Shown: one piece after another, positions 1 through 10,200 of the stretch
Layout of the letters: each line of letters starts with the position of its first letter
Numbering within the stretch: the first letter of the stretch is position 1
Made by a program: the position numbers and the translations under genes
Notes under the pieces: generated by a model
The model's input: the letters and a program-made list of their open reading frames with translations, nothing else
Told to the model about the DNA's origin: nothing
The model's database searches: none
Source: Algibacillus agarilyticus
GTDB taxonomy: Bacteria; Pseudomonadota; Gammaproteobacteria; Enterobacterales; Alteromonadaceae
Assembly: GCF_003286125.1 (NCBI RefSeq)
Contig: NZ_QMED01000004.1
Location: 124,001 to 188,000 of the forward strand
Direction of reading: 5' to 3'
DNA length: 64,000 nt

Positions 1-2
1 AT

Positions 3-2843
3 TTTGACCATTGGAATACACGCCAAAAGCGTTTTATGGATGTAGCCGGTGAATATATGGATGCGTTTTCGTTTCATTTATACGATGGCGTCAATGTGAC
101 AGGTCAAGATAATATTCGTTCAGGCAGCAACGCCGAAGCCATTATGGATTTAATAGAAACTTACAGTCATTATAAATGGGACACCGTTAAGCCACATGCG
201 CTTTCTGAATATGGCGGCATTATTGATGGCTACGAAGGTGTTGATTACAGCCCAGAGCGAAGCTCACAAGAACTTCGTGCACTCAACCACCTGCTCTTTA
301 GTGCGCTAGCACGTGAAGATAGATTATTAACCTCAATACCTTTTATAACCGGTAAAGCAACGTGGTTTTACGAGGCCAATAACTTCCAACCTTATTCAGC
401 CGCCATGTTTAGACCAGATCCGGATAAAATTATCGGTAATAAAGTCAATGGATTTTTACTCACTGAAAAAGCGAAATTCTTCCAACTGTGGTCTGAAGTT
501 AAAGGCAATCGTATTGCTATCAATGAGCAAGATCCCGACCTAGCGGCTCAAGCATTTGCTTACGGACCTAAAGTTTATGTCGCATTAAACAACTTAGAAG
601 ACGATACAAAATCAATTGCACTTAACTTTATTAACGATTTAACCCAGGTTGAACAGGTTAGAATTAAGCGCTTAAACATCCCTTATGGCGAAGCCGCCAT
701 TTACACCGATGAAACAGCCAACAACGCACCTAATGAACTGATTTTAGCCGCTCACGAAACCGTGATAGTTGAATACAAATTTGCACAAGCCTTTAAACAA
801 AATAGTATTGTGCGTACACAAAGCTATTACGCAGATGAACATTTACAACCCATCACCGCCGATACCGAGATTGTTTTTAATATTAATGATGTCGATTTGA
901 ACATTAATGAAGCCTCATTTGCCGACTTTATGGAAAAGCAGTTTATCGTTAACGAAGCGGCGGCATTAGCGGTTAAACCAAAACACTACGCAAAATTACA
1001 AGAAAAGTTAATCAAATTAGATGCGCGTTTTGCTAACATTAAAGCCAAGCACCCAGATGATTGGCAAACCAGTAAACGCTTAAGCAAACTGGTTGCTCGC
1101 ACACAGTTAAATACACAAGCAGCACGTGCGCTTAATTTACACTACCATTTAAACGGCAAAAGCAGTGATAACAACACAGCCATGTTAAGAATGGGGATTG
1201 GTCGTAAACATGAAAAATCAAAAGCACCTGCCTTATTAGTGAATGGTAACCCTGTAACAGTACCAAACGATTGGGCAGGTTATGACCAAGCCGCACGCAG
1301 CGACTTCTTTGGTTCTATTGAAATTCCGGTTCCCGCAGAATATTTACAAACTAACAATGTTGTATCGGTGACCTTCCCTGATTCAGACGGTCGTGTTAGT
1401 TCAATGATATTAGAAGTCGAAACACCTGAATCCATGCAATCTGTCGCCGTTTCGGGTATCTCACTAAACCAGTCAGATTGGCAAATTAACAAAGATAAAC
1501 CAAGACGTATTGTCGCTAACGTGGCGCCATTAAACGCTACTCAAAAATTTGTTACCTGGCAGTCAAGTGATACCAATATTGCCACTATTGATAACGATGG
1601 AATGGTAACCCCAATTCAACCGGGTTTTTTCACTATTACAGCAACAACACTTGATGGTGGTTTTACCGCAACGACACACGTTGAAGTATTAGATCAATTA
1701 TCAATCAATAATACCGTCACCATTATTGAAGATACCAGTGATGAAATAGCAAGTGATACTTACACCATTAGAGTCGCTTATTCATCGGATGTTGAACGTG
1801 ACATTGGAATTGAAATGCGATCACCCACCAACCAATGGCTAGGCGCGACTAAAACCACAGTGCCGGCGGGTGAAGGCGAAGTCGATTTAGTTTTAACATT
1901 TGCAGAGCCTCTTGCAGCGGGCACGGGTTATAAATGGATCACAGGCCTTAGAACAGTAGAGGGTGATTGGCGCACTAATGTTGATTCTCATACACTTAGT
2001 GGCATTGTCATTCACCCTGAAGATTGGCAGTACACTGATGATTCAATCGTCAATATCATTGCAGATACCCATGCTTTATTAGTTCAACCGTCTTATAAAA
2101 TTACAGTGCAATATACAGCCGTTGTCGAAAGTGATATCACATTTGATTTATCGCATACCACTGGTTGGAAAGGCGGTACACGCACAACGGTTCAACCCGG
2201 TACCGGTGAAGTCGACTTAACGGTTTGGCCGACAGAAGCGTTGACACCTGATGTGGGTTATCGCTTTTTAGTTTCGATACGAGAAGTGGGTGGCAATTGG
2301 CAAACTGATTACGCAAATGCCATTATTGATAATATTGAAATTTTAGCGCAAGCGCCTGAACAAGAGCCAGACTCAAACTTAATTTCTAACTTGGATCCAA
2401 GTTTCGAAACAGGCACACTCACACCTTGGGCAACGGCATGGGATATCGCAGGCACAGCAACCGTAACTAACGATGCCGCATTTGAAGGTGATTATGGTCT
2501 CAGTATTGATACAACATCAGGTAAAGTGGGTATTGTGTTAGACCAAAATACCTTACCACAAGACCTGTACCAACTGGGTAAACGGATCAAAATATCATTT
2601 GATGCTAAGCGCGACACAACGGGTGCATGGGTTGGTGGTTTTGCTCAATTCTGGAACAATTCAGGTGCTTGGGTTGGTTCAGCACAACAATGGTTTGAAA
2701 TAAAATCGGATTGGACACGCATTGAATTTGAAATAGATGGCGAAGATTTCACTGCCGGTGGTACTCACCTTCAATTTAACTTTAATGCAGCCGGACATGT
2801 ATTCTCGGTTGATAATTTCAAAATAGAAGATGTAACACCGTAA
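3..2843 (+). CDS. GH86 family beta-agarase/beta-porphyranase, 5' partial
   Basis: The frame is open from the first bases, reading FDHWNTRQKRF before the first ATG at 36, so the gene begins outside the window. Residues are counted from that ATG. The N-terminal part (to about 460) resembles the C-terminal half of GH86 catalytic domains: MDAFSFHLYDG near 8, and HALSEYGG near 54-61, whose glutamate is a plausible catalytic residue. After it come a bacterial Ig-like (Big_2) domain at about 469-555, two related beta-rich repeats of about 100 residues (555-665 and 668-775), and a CBM4/9-like carbohydrate-binding domain (780-935) that begins N-x-D-P-S-F-E-T-G and ends FSVDNFKIE. Family knowledge: GH86 enzymes cut endo-beta-1,4 bonds in agarose or porphyran. 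Which substrate this one prefers cannot be read here; the L-galactose operon at 45-51 kb favours porphyran. Probably secreted, but the signal peptide lies outside the window. Confidence 0.85.
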   Translation, partial: FDHWNTRQKRFMDVAGEYMDAFSFHLYDGVNVTGQDNIRSGSNAEAIMDLIETYSHYKWDTVKPHALSEYGGIIDGYEGVDYSPERSSQELRALNHLLFSALAREDRLLTSIPFITGKATWFYEANNFQPYSAAMFRPDPDKIIGNKVNGFLLTEKAKFFQLWSEVKGNRIAINEQDPDLAAQAFAYGPKVYVALNNLEDDTKSIALNFINDLTQVEQVRIKRLNIPYGEAAIYTDETANNAPNELILAAHETVIVEYKFAQAFKQNSIVRTQSYYADEHLQPITADTEIVFNINDVDLNINEASFADFMEKQFIVNEAAALAVKPKHYAKLQEKLIKLDARFANIKAKHPDDWQTSKRLSKLVARTQLNTQAARALNLHYHLNGKSSDNNTAMLRMGIGRKHEKSKAPALLVNGNPVTVPNDWAGYDQAARSDFFGSIEIPVPAEYLQTNNVVSVTFPDSDGRVSSMILEVETPESMQSVAVSGISLNQSDWQINKDKPRRIVANVAPLNATQKFVTWQSSDTNIATIDNDGMVTPIQPGFFTITATTLDGGFTATTHVEVLDQLSINNTVTIIEDTSDEIASDTYTIRVAYSSDVERDIGIEMRSPTNQWLGATKTTVPAGEGEVDLVLTFAEPLAAGTGYKWITGLRTVEGDWRTNVDSHTLSGIVIHPEDWQYTDDSIVNIIADTHALLVQPSYKITVQYTAVVESDITFDLSHTTGWKGGTRTTVQPGTGEVDLTVWPTEALTPDVGYRFLVSIREVGGNWQTDYANAIIDNIEILAQAPEQEPDSNLISNLDPSFETGTLTPWATAWDIAGTATVTNDAAFEGDYGLSIDTTSGKVGIVLDQNTLPQDLYQLGKRIKISFDAKRDTTGAWVGGFAQFWNNSGAWVGSAQQWFEIKSDWTRIEFEIDGEDFTAGGTHLQFNFNAAGHVFSVDNFKIEDVTP

Positions 2844-2852
2844 ATAGACTCA

Positions 2853-2888
2853 AGTCACTTCAATATGCTCGTTCGTCTTGAAGTGACT
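2853..2888. repeat. 11-bp inverted repeat after the GH86 gene
   Basis: AGTCACTTCAA at 2853-2863 is matched by its reverse complement at 2878-2888, with a 14-base loop. It sits between the GH86 stop codon and the stronger terminator that follows. It may be a secondary hairpin in the 3' UTR. Confidence 0.4.
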
Positions 2889-2915
2889 GGATTATAAATA
2901 TTTAAAACCACAATG

Positions 2916-2948
2916 AAAAAGCGCTTAATTTACATTAAGCGCTTTTTT
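2916..2948. terminator. Bidirectional Rho-independent terminator
   Basis: A-rich tract, stem GCGCTTAA / TTAAGCGC with a 6-base loop, then a run of T. The flanking A and T tracts make it usable in both directions, so it fits the convergent GH86 (+) and halogenase (-) genes. Confidence 0.8.
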
Positions 2949-2972
2949 ATGCTTTTGAATTAAAAGACTAAA

Positions 2973-4511
2973 TTACGGGTTTATTTTTGCTGGCGGGTAT
3001 TGTTCTGTTAACCGAGCGTAATACTGCCTTGCTTCATCAGCGAGTGTAAAATTAATCGTTCTTTTATCTGGCTCACCTTTATACGAATCAGGAAACACAC
3101 CATAACCGGCTAATAAAGCATGCCAAGATGTCGAACCATAGTATTGATCAAGGTTTAATATGGCGAGCTCTTCACGTAAATCTTGACCATTAAACCAAAC
3201 ACCTAATAAATGCGCTAACTCAGTGGAAATATCTTTTAACTGAGCCCCGTTTTGCCAATATGCCGATTGATCTTTGGAGTTCATAATATAATGTAAAACA
3301 ATATAATCACGCACGCGCTCAAAACCATAATTCGTTAATTCATTAAAATGGTCGCGTTGTTCTTCTTGTTCAAGGTTAGGGTTAAAATCATACACATCTA
3401 AAAACCGCTCAATCGAATCTTGCACTAAATGTAATGCGGTGGCTTCTAGCGGCTCAATAAACCCTTGCGACAAACCAATAGCCAAACAATTATTCTGCCA
3501 GTGTTTGTCTAATCGCCCTACCCGCATTTTTAGGTGTTTAACCTCGGTGTCGTCCGTTAACTTTAAAGATTGCCTTAATTCTTGTTCGGCACTCTCTGAA
3601 CTTTGATAGGTTGAACTATAAACATAACCATTTCCATTTCTTGACTGCAGCGGAATTTGCCACCGCCAACCACAGCTCATCGCCGTAGACACCGTTTGCG
3701 GCGTATAAGACGCTGCATTGTGTGAATGAGGCGTCGATACCGCAACGGCTGAATCATTAAATAAATTGTTGGCAAAACTGATAAAGGGCACATTTAAACT
3801 TTTTTGGATCAATAAGCTTGAAAACCCGGTGCAATCGACAAACAAATCAGCCGATAGTTCTTGTTGAGTATCTGTGAACACCGATTTAATATCGCCATTT
3901 GTCTGTTGCTTTATATCAATAATTTTGGCGGAACAGTAATTAACCTGCAATTGTGTTTGTGCATGCTGTTTTAAATATTGCCCTAATAAAGCAGAATCAA
4001 AATGATAAGCATAAATGTTATGATGCGGGTTATCGTATGCATTGATACCCTCTGAATCAGAAGCACTTTTATTAAACTTGATTGGCAGTTTTTGCTGTTT
4101 AGCCAAAGCGGCCATCATATAAAAATCGTCCGGCTGCACGTCAACATCATACCCTTGTCGTTTAAGCCACGTATTATGTTCAAATTTACGATTATAAGCA
4201 GAGTCAGCGTCACTATTAAATGGATGGAAATAAGACGAAAAACCGGGCCGAGAAGACCAATTAACAAATTTAATGCCACACTTATAAGTCGCATTGCAAG
4301 CTGGCATCCAATCAGATTCTTTAATACCTAACTGTTTAAAAAAAGAGCGCAAATAGGGTGTAGACCCTTCTCCAACACCAATGGTTGCAATATCGGGTGC
4401 TTCAATCACGGTAATTTCTACATTTAATTTTTGCCATTTATGTGCAAATAAATTAGCAGTCATCCAAGCTGCCGTACCACCACCCACTATAACGACTTTT
4501 TTTTGTTGCAT
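2973..4511 (-). CDS. Flavin-dependent tryptophan halogenase-family protein
   Basis: 512 residues, the usual length for PrnA/RebH-type halogenases (PF04820). It has an N-terminal FAD-binding GGGTAAW (about 9-15), the GVGEGSTP segment (about 46-53), the lysine of YKCGIKFVNW (about 76-85) that aligns with the catalytic lysine of PrnA, and the flavin-halogenase signature WRWQIP. The residues expected for halogenation are therefore present. The substrate is unknown. Homologues often sit next to TonB-dependent receptors in marine polysaccharide loci, and free tryptophan is not a likely substrate there; this is an inference. It is transcribed alone: a terminator separates it from the receptor operon, and it ends at the bidirectional terminator at 2916-2948. 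Confidence 0.8.
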   Translation of the reverse strand: MQQKKVVIVGGGTAAWMTANLFAHKWQKLNVEITVIEAPDIATIGVGEGSTPYLRSFFKQLGIKESDWMPACNATYKCGIKFVNWSSRPGFSSYFHPFNSDADSAYNRKFEHNTWLKRQGYDVDVQPDDFYMMAALAKQQKLPIKFNKSASDSEGINAYDNPHHNIYAYHFDSALLGQYLKQHAQTQLQVNYCSAKIIDIKQQTNGDIKSVFTDTQQELSADLFVDCTGFSSLLIQKSLNVPFISFANNLFNDSAVAVSTPHSHNAASYTPQTVSTAMSCGWRWQIPLQSRNGNGYVYSSTYQSSESAEQELRQSLKLTDDTEVKHLKMRVGRLDKHWQNNCLAIGLSQGFIEPLEATALHLVQDSIERFLDVYDFNPNLEQEEQRDHFNELTNYGFERVRDYIVLHYIMNSKDQSAYWQNGAQLKDISTELAHLLGVWFNGQDLREELAILNLDQYYGSTSWHALLAGYGVFPDSYKGEPDKRTINFTLADEARQYYARLTEQYPPAKINP

Positions 4512-4548
4512 TTATACACCTACGTAAGTTAACCAATCGCGCGTTGTA

Positions 4549-4575
4549 AGCAAGCGAAGTAAGCAAGCGAAGTAA
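4549..4575. repeat. Short tandem duplication (13-bp unit, two copies)
   Basis: AAGCAAGCGAAGT occurs twice in direct succession in the 282-bp spacer upstream of the halogenase gene. The rest of the spacer holds only the terminator at 4719-4746. Confidence 0.6.
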
Positions 4576-4718
4576 CATTGCTCAAGGGCTCCGTGCCTGT
4601 GGGTTTTAAATTCCCATTGAATCCTGCATCTTGAAGTTATATATAGCTAAATCATCGATAATACTTATAAATAATTTAGGTATATACACTTAAATTTAAC
4701 ATGTTGTTAGCGGGTAAA

Positions 4719-4746
4719 CAAAAAAACCGCCCACAAATGTGGGCGG
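4719..4746 (-). terminator. Rho-independent terminator of the receptor-lipoprotein operon
   Basis: Read on the minus strand, stem CCGCCCACA / TGTGGGCGG with a 2-base loop is followed directly by a run of T. It lies about 50 bp past the stop codon of the lipoprotein gene. Confidence 0.85.
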
Positions 4747-4793
4747 CAAAAGGTAGGCAAAACCTACTAAGTTAAATACATCAATAAATAAAT

Positions 4794-7286
4794 CTATTGA
4801 GGTACTGGGAACACCTTAATATTATCTATTAAGAATGTGTGCCCGGCTGGGACGTTGATTACGAAACGAGTCGCAACGTCATCCCATTTAAACATTGGAT
4901 CAGTATTTAATGCACCCTGTACATCGGTTCCATCTGATCCCGTGTTTAAATGTAGTGCGTAGGTATTCCATGCAGTGGCACTTAGCTCTGCATAGGTTAA
5001 CTTACGCGTAAAGTGATTACCGCCTTCTTCTTCAACGGCAACGTTTAAAGGTATGGCTGGTTTAACCCAAGTTGGCGTTTTAAGATCAAACTGAGCTATG
5101 TAACGTAAGCCTTTTTTAAATGCCCCTTGTGTAAAATGACTAGAGTCTAAATACAGTTTTGATGCCGTCGCGCCACCCACCACTTTTAGGCCATATTGAA
5201 CGTCATCAGTACCTTGCACACGATTAGCTTCTTCTTCAACAGTGAGTGTGGCATCACCTTCTACTTGCCAACCACTCGCTTGACCATTCGAAAATGCACC
5301 TTCCGAAATTAAATCACGCGCTTTTAGATAGGTGTATTTAACCAATGAAAAATCATCCATTACGCCTTTATTAGATAAAAAGGTGATATCAAACTTAGAA
5401 TCTTTCGTAAAAAAGTCAGGAGTTTCAATCACTGTACTCGTATGCTCTACCCAATCGGTTGAACCTGTACTTTTTGTGGTGAACTGCAAAGCAATATCGT
5501 TTTGATCCCACACACCTTCTTTATTAAAGATAGTACGAATGGTACTCCATGCACCGGCTTGCTTAGCAAAAAAGTTAAAATACCAAGTGCTCTTATTATC
5601 TAATAAACCTTGTTTTATACCGTCTAAATTTAATCGGGTATACATGTTGGTATCGGTGCTTAATAAACCTTGACTGCCGGTATGGGCAGCACTTGCATCA
5701 ATCGATAAAACATTCGTTGCATTAGCGTTGTTTGCTGTACTCCATTGCCAACTAAATGGACCATCCGCTAACGATTTAAGCTCAACACTTGGATCACTAT
5801 TATCGGCAGCCGCTAATAAATTAGCTTGTCCGCCGGTAACCGTTATCGCAAACTCGCGCTCAAGTGATTCAAGCTCACCATCCGATACGTTATAAGTGAA
5901 ACTGATCACTTTAGTATCACCGGCTTTTAAATTAGCAACAAAGTAAGGGTCTAACTTAATAACGCCATTAGTAAAAACAGCACTGGTATCTAACCCATAA
6001 AAATCATCATCCGATCGCACTAAATTTACCACTTTCATGGCATCACCTTCAGGATCGGTCACTCCTTCTAAAAGACTAAACACTTGTGGATAATCAGTTG
6101 TGCTAACATCTTTACTTATTTTAGCATCGGTGAAAAACGGTTCATTTTTCAAGTTAGCGCCATGAATGGTAAATTCAAACGTACGAGGTACTTCGTTTTC
6201 ACCATCAGTTACGATGTAGTTAAACGTCAGTACTTTTGTTTCACCTTTACTCAGCACATCTGCGTATGTGCTAGGGTCAATAATAATGTCATATTTAACT
6301 TTACCCACACCTTCTCGAGACGCTTCATCAATCGTATAGGTACCCGGTAAAATACCTGCAGGCTCAGTAAAACCAATAACGTTTAATGCTTCGATGGTAT
6401 AATGGTCATTATCATACTTATTTCTTAAATCACCTTCTTGCTGCTCCATCTCACCAACAGCATATTTATCGGCATCAAATAACCCTTGAATCAAGTTGAC
6501 TTTAATCTTAGGTGATTTTTCTGAAGCTGAAGCAATAGGCGCATCAATGTTAATTTTTGTTACACCATCATTGTCTTTGTAAATGGGTTCACCATATTCA
6601 TTCAAATTGATAAACTCAGGGGCGTTATCGCTACCATTGACGGTAATTTTAAGGCGACGATTAAGTTCAGTTTCACCATCAGTCACGGTATAAATTAAAC
6701 CTAACTCAGCTGTTTGACCGGTTATTAAGATAGGCGAAAATTCACTTGGGGTTACACGAACCACACTTTGCCCTAAATCAAAACCATAAATGGGTGTATC
6801 AACAACCGGTAGGTTTTGCAATTTTCGGATCTCTTGCTCTTGTTCCCAAACCGTATTAACACCCACTAAACCCAGCTCTTCTAAAAACGGCGTACAGATA
6901 TCGGCATATTCAATGGCCGTTTTCACTGTTTCACCACAATCAGGGCCAGACCACATAAATTTCATGTTTTTAACAATCAATCGATCATTAAAATCAGCAT
7001 CACTGATCCCCGTTAGCAGATCGATATCCATATAGTTTATTTTTTCGCCACCTTTAGGGTTATCAAATAACTTATCCGTTTCAGAAAAGTTATATTCCCA
7101 TTCGAGTTGGCCTTCAACGCTTGCATTTATAAAGGCCGTGCTATAGGCGGTTTCTAATGCACTTGTATCTAATACAGGTGCACTATTATTACTTGTAGCC
7201 GTGTTATCATCACTGCCACAAGCACTTAGAAGACCTGCGATAACCGGCACTAAAATATTTTTGTATTTAAATTTCATTTTTTTCAT
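4794..7286 (-). CDS. Surface lipoprotein with cadherin-like repeats and CBM-like C-terminus
   Basis: 830 residues. The N-terminus MKKMKFKYKN...LLSACGSDD is a lipoprotein signal peptide with lipobox LSAC (Cys about 23). Three repeats carry Y-x-V-x-D-G-E-x-E followed by a beta strand and ITV-x-G (about 199, 357 and 463), typical of cadherin/VCBS-like Ig folds. The C-terminal 340 residues look like two tandem CBM4/9-type jelly rolls (about 487-650 and 659-830), the last ending FLIDNIKVF. The gene starts 8 bp after the receptor stop codon with the Shine-Dalgarno TAAGGA, so the two are one operon. Inferred role: glycan capture at the cell surface for the partner TonB receptor, analogous to SusD but not homologous by eye. 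No catalytic motif was recognised. Confidence 0.7.
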   Translation of the reverse strand: MKKMKFKYKNILVPVIAGLLSACGSDDNTATSNNSAPVLDTSALETAYSTAFINASVEGQLEWEYNFSETDKLFDNPKGGEKINYMDIDLLTGISDADFNDRLIVKNMKFMWSGPDCGETVKTAIEYADICTPFLEELGLVGVNTVWEQEQEIRKLQNLPVVDTPIYGFDLGQSVVRVTPSEFSPILITGQTAELGLIYTVTDGETELNRRLKITVNGSDNAPEFINLNEYGEPIYKDNDGVTKINIDAPIASASEKSPKIKVNLIQGLFDADKYAVGEMEQQEGDLRNKYDNDHYTIEALNVIGFTEPAGILPGTYTIDEASREGVGKVKYDIIIDPSTYADVLSKGETKVLTFNYIVTDGENEVPRTFEFTIHGANLKNEPFFTDAKISKDVSTTDYPQVFSLLEGVTDPEGDAMKVVNLVRSDDDFYGLDTSAVFTNGVIKLDPYFVANLKAGDTKVISFTYNVSDGELESLEREFAITVTGGQANLLAAADNSDPSVELKSLADGPFSWQWSTANNANATNVLSIDASAAHTGSQGLLSTDTNMYTRLNLDGIKQGLLDNKSTWYFNFFAKQAGAWSTIRTIFNKEGVWDQNDIALQFTTKSTGSTDWVEHTSTVIETPDFFTKDSKFDITFLSNKGVMDDFSLVKYTYLKARDLISEGAFSNGQASGWQVEGDATLTVEEEANRVQGTDDVQYGLKVVGGATASKLYLDSSHFTQGAFKKGLRYIAQFDLKTPTWVKPAIPLNVAVEEEGGNHFTRKLTYAELSATAWNTYALHLNTGSDGTDVQGALNTDPMFKWDDVATRFVINVPAGHTFLIDNIKVFPVPQ

Positions 7287-7294
7287 TCCTTACC

Positions 7295-10200
7295 TTAAAA
7301 GTTAACGCGTAAACCAAGACGGAAAATACGGCCCGTTTTATAAAGCTCTTGAGTTCGGCTTGTTGTGACATCACCGTCAAGCGCATTACCTTCATCAAAG
7401 TCTTTACCTATAACTTCACCTGCATCATTTAATTGCGTTTCGCCTAAATCTAATGTGCGGCTGGTGTAATAGTTACGTGTAACCTCATCAGTCAAGTTAA
7501 TCACTTGTAATGAAGCCGAAATGTTGTCATTAATTTTGTAGTTAGCCGATAAATCAAATGTGCCACTACCTTCGCGCCATTTGGCACCTTCGCTCCATGA
7601 GCGATTCATTAATTCATCTGATTTTCCACGGTAAGCTAAACGCACTTGATGGCCATTTTGTTCCCAATAAACGGTTGCGTTATAGCTATGTTTAGGAGTC
7701 CAAGCACTTGGAAATTCAGGTAATTCTAATGTAGGAATAATTGACGAGTATTCTTTATCGGTTTTACTTTCTTGGTAGGTATAATTAATGGTTGAACCTA
7801 AACCGCTTAAAAATCCAGGTAAAAAGTCATAACTTTGTGCATATTGTAATTCAATACCCGTGATGGTTGCGCCTTTACCATTTCGCACTTTTGATGCTTT
7901 AAAAAGCGCACAATGGTCAAGCATATCGTCTGAATACCACCAGTCTTTTGTCACATCACTTATATTACCGCGTTTTGGCATACACGCACCAAAGCCGGTT
8001 CCCGTTTCATCATTAGCAATAAAATCGCGAATTTGTTCTTCAGTTTTAATCAAATTAGCTAAATCGTATCCATCTTCTAAATTGATGGTTCTTAAATCAT
8101 CAGTGAAAACAATTTGCTCTTCACTTTCTTCAAAGTTAGTCATTGATTTTCTGAACAATGCCGCAGACATCATACTGCTGTCGTTAAAGTACCATTCAAC
8201 CGATAAATCTAAGTTTTGAGATTCTTGTGGTAATAATTTAGGGTTATTCAATCTGAGTGAAGAACCACGAGGTGTAGTCGGATCGCCCCAATAACCTTCT
8301 TTTAACTTAAAGCCCGGCTTAAGTGAATCGATATTCGGACGTGACATGGTTTTTGAAACCGCAAAACGTGTGATTAAATCATCAGATACTTGATAGTTTA
8401 AATTCAAGCTCGGTAAATACATATCGTAGGTATTTGTACCTACCGTTGAAAATGTACGTAAATGATCATCTCGTACCGCCGCTGGGTCATCGGTAAATAC
8501 ATTACGGTTTAATGTACTGATATCTTGATGACGTGCATTCCACCATGCCCCATTCTCGCCGGAGTTTTTAGTGGTTCTTTCGTCATAACAAGGATAACCA
8601 GCCGGATCCATTTCAATACGCGTGTCATCTGTGTAGTCGTCAGGCGTACCATTACGATCCCATGCTGTACCATCAATTCGATTTTCAGCACGATTATCAT
8701 TCGGTGCGAATGTATCTTTATTAGTACATTCAGCTAAATTTAAATTACGCAACTGGCGCCACATAAACGGGTCAAAAATACGATCAAGTGGATCAGCCGT
8801 AAATTCAGCGCCCGAATTACCATACGTGGTTAAATCGGTTTTAACATAGCGTACGCCAACATCACCGGTTAATCTTTCGATTGGATTAAAACTAAATTTG
8901 ATATAAGCCGCAGAATTTTCAAGTTCAGCTCTTCGTGTCGCAGAGTCGTCAACAAATAATTCGGCATCTTCGTTACCATAGGCCAACGCTAATAATTTTT
9001 GTTCTGATAATAAATCCCAACCGTCAGTCGCATTATTGCGCGAAATGCCGATATCAGACATGAAGTCATCATATGGGAATGCTTCATCTGACAAAAAGTT
9101 ATCAGCCGGTACACTGTTGATATTTTCACCCGCAATAATGGCTTTTAAACCAATGGGTGAACCTTCAGAATCGTATTTAGTAATTTGGATAGGTTGCTTG
9201 GTATTACGGAATTGTTTGTTTTGATCATCAACATACTTTTCACGTTCAGAGTATTTAACACCAAACTCAATTTTAGTAATGCCGACAAAATCAACATCCC
9301 AATCAAAATCAATAAAGGCTGTTTTTTGGGTATCTTCAACTTGGCGCTCAACTAAGTTCATCCAGTTGATGGTTTGAGAATTCATATCATCTGGGTTAAA
9401 AGCAGAACGACCAATATTATCGTAAGGATTATCAGGATTATTTAAACTAACAAAGCCATCACCAAAAATCATTTCACACGGCCCTGCTGAACAATCAAAT
9501 CCCACAGGTTGAATGCCGGTATGCGGTGTGCCATATGCATCGGCTCTTGCTTTTACTTGGTTATGCACGCCATTACCATTAAGCAAACTCATATTAACCG
9601 TACCGCCATTCAAAGGCTCAAGCACGGTATCAGAGATATTAAGGCCAACATCAACTTTAAAATCATCAGTGATGTATTGGGTAATGCCTAAATTAGCCAC
9701 TTTATTCGTTGTAATGTTGCCACCATTCGTGCGTGACATGCCGCCATCACCAAAGCGGTGCAGTGATTTTATGATGGTATTAGTATCGGTATCAACTACC
9801 CACCAATCAACTTGTGGATCAGAGTAAGTTGGGTAATTATCTTCATTTGAATCCGCTCTTTCTGAGTTTAACACCCCTTCTTCATAATTAAATAAACTAG
9901 GACGGAAGCGAGTTTTAATACCATGTTTTGTATCCGTCACTTCTTGACGGCTATAGGTTAAATCTAACGTTATATTGGTGCTATCGGTTGGTAATACTTG
10001 AAATGAAAGTGTGCCACCGTGACGGTCACGATCATTTTCAAACAAAGAATATTCAAGTGCAGAGGGGGTAATAGCACGAGTGTTGTTGATGATATTGCCA
10101 TCTAAGTCACGTGCTACGGTAACATCGCGTGCTTCAAATTTGTCAACAAACATTTGGTCTCGACGTACCGAATTGGTTTCGTTATAACCCGTAAATAACA

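Noticed and set aside
7860-8219. Plus-strand ORFs inside the large TonB receptor gene (also 8525-8737 and 9513-9827)
   Set aside because: Overlap a well-supported receptor gene in antisense and have no ribosome site or domain.
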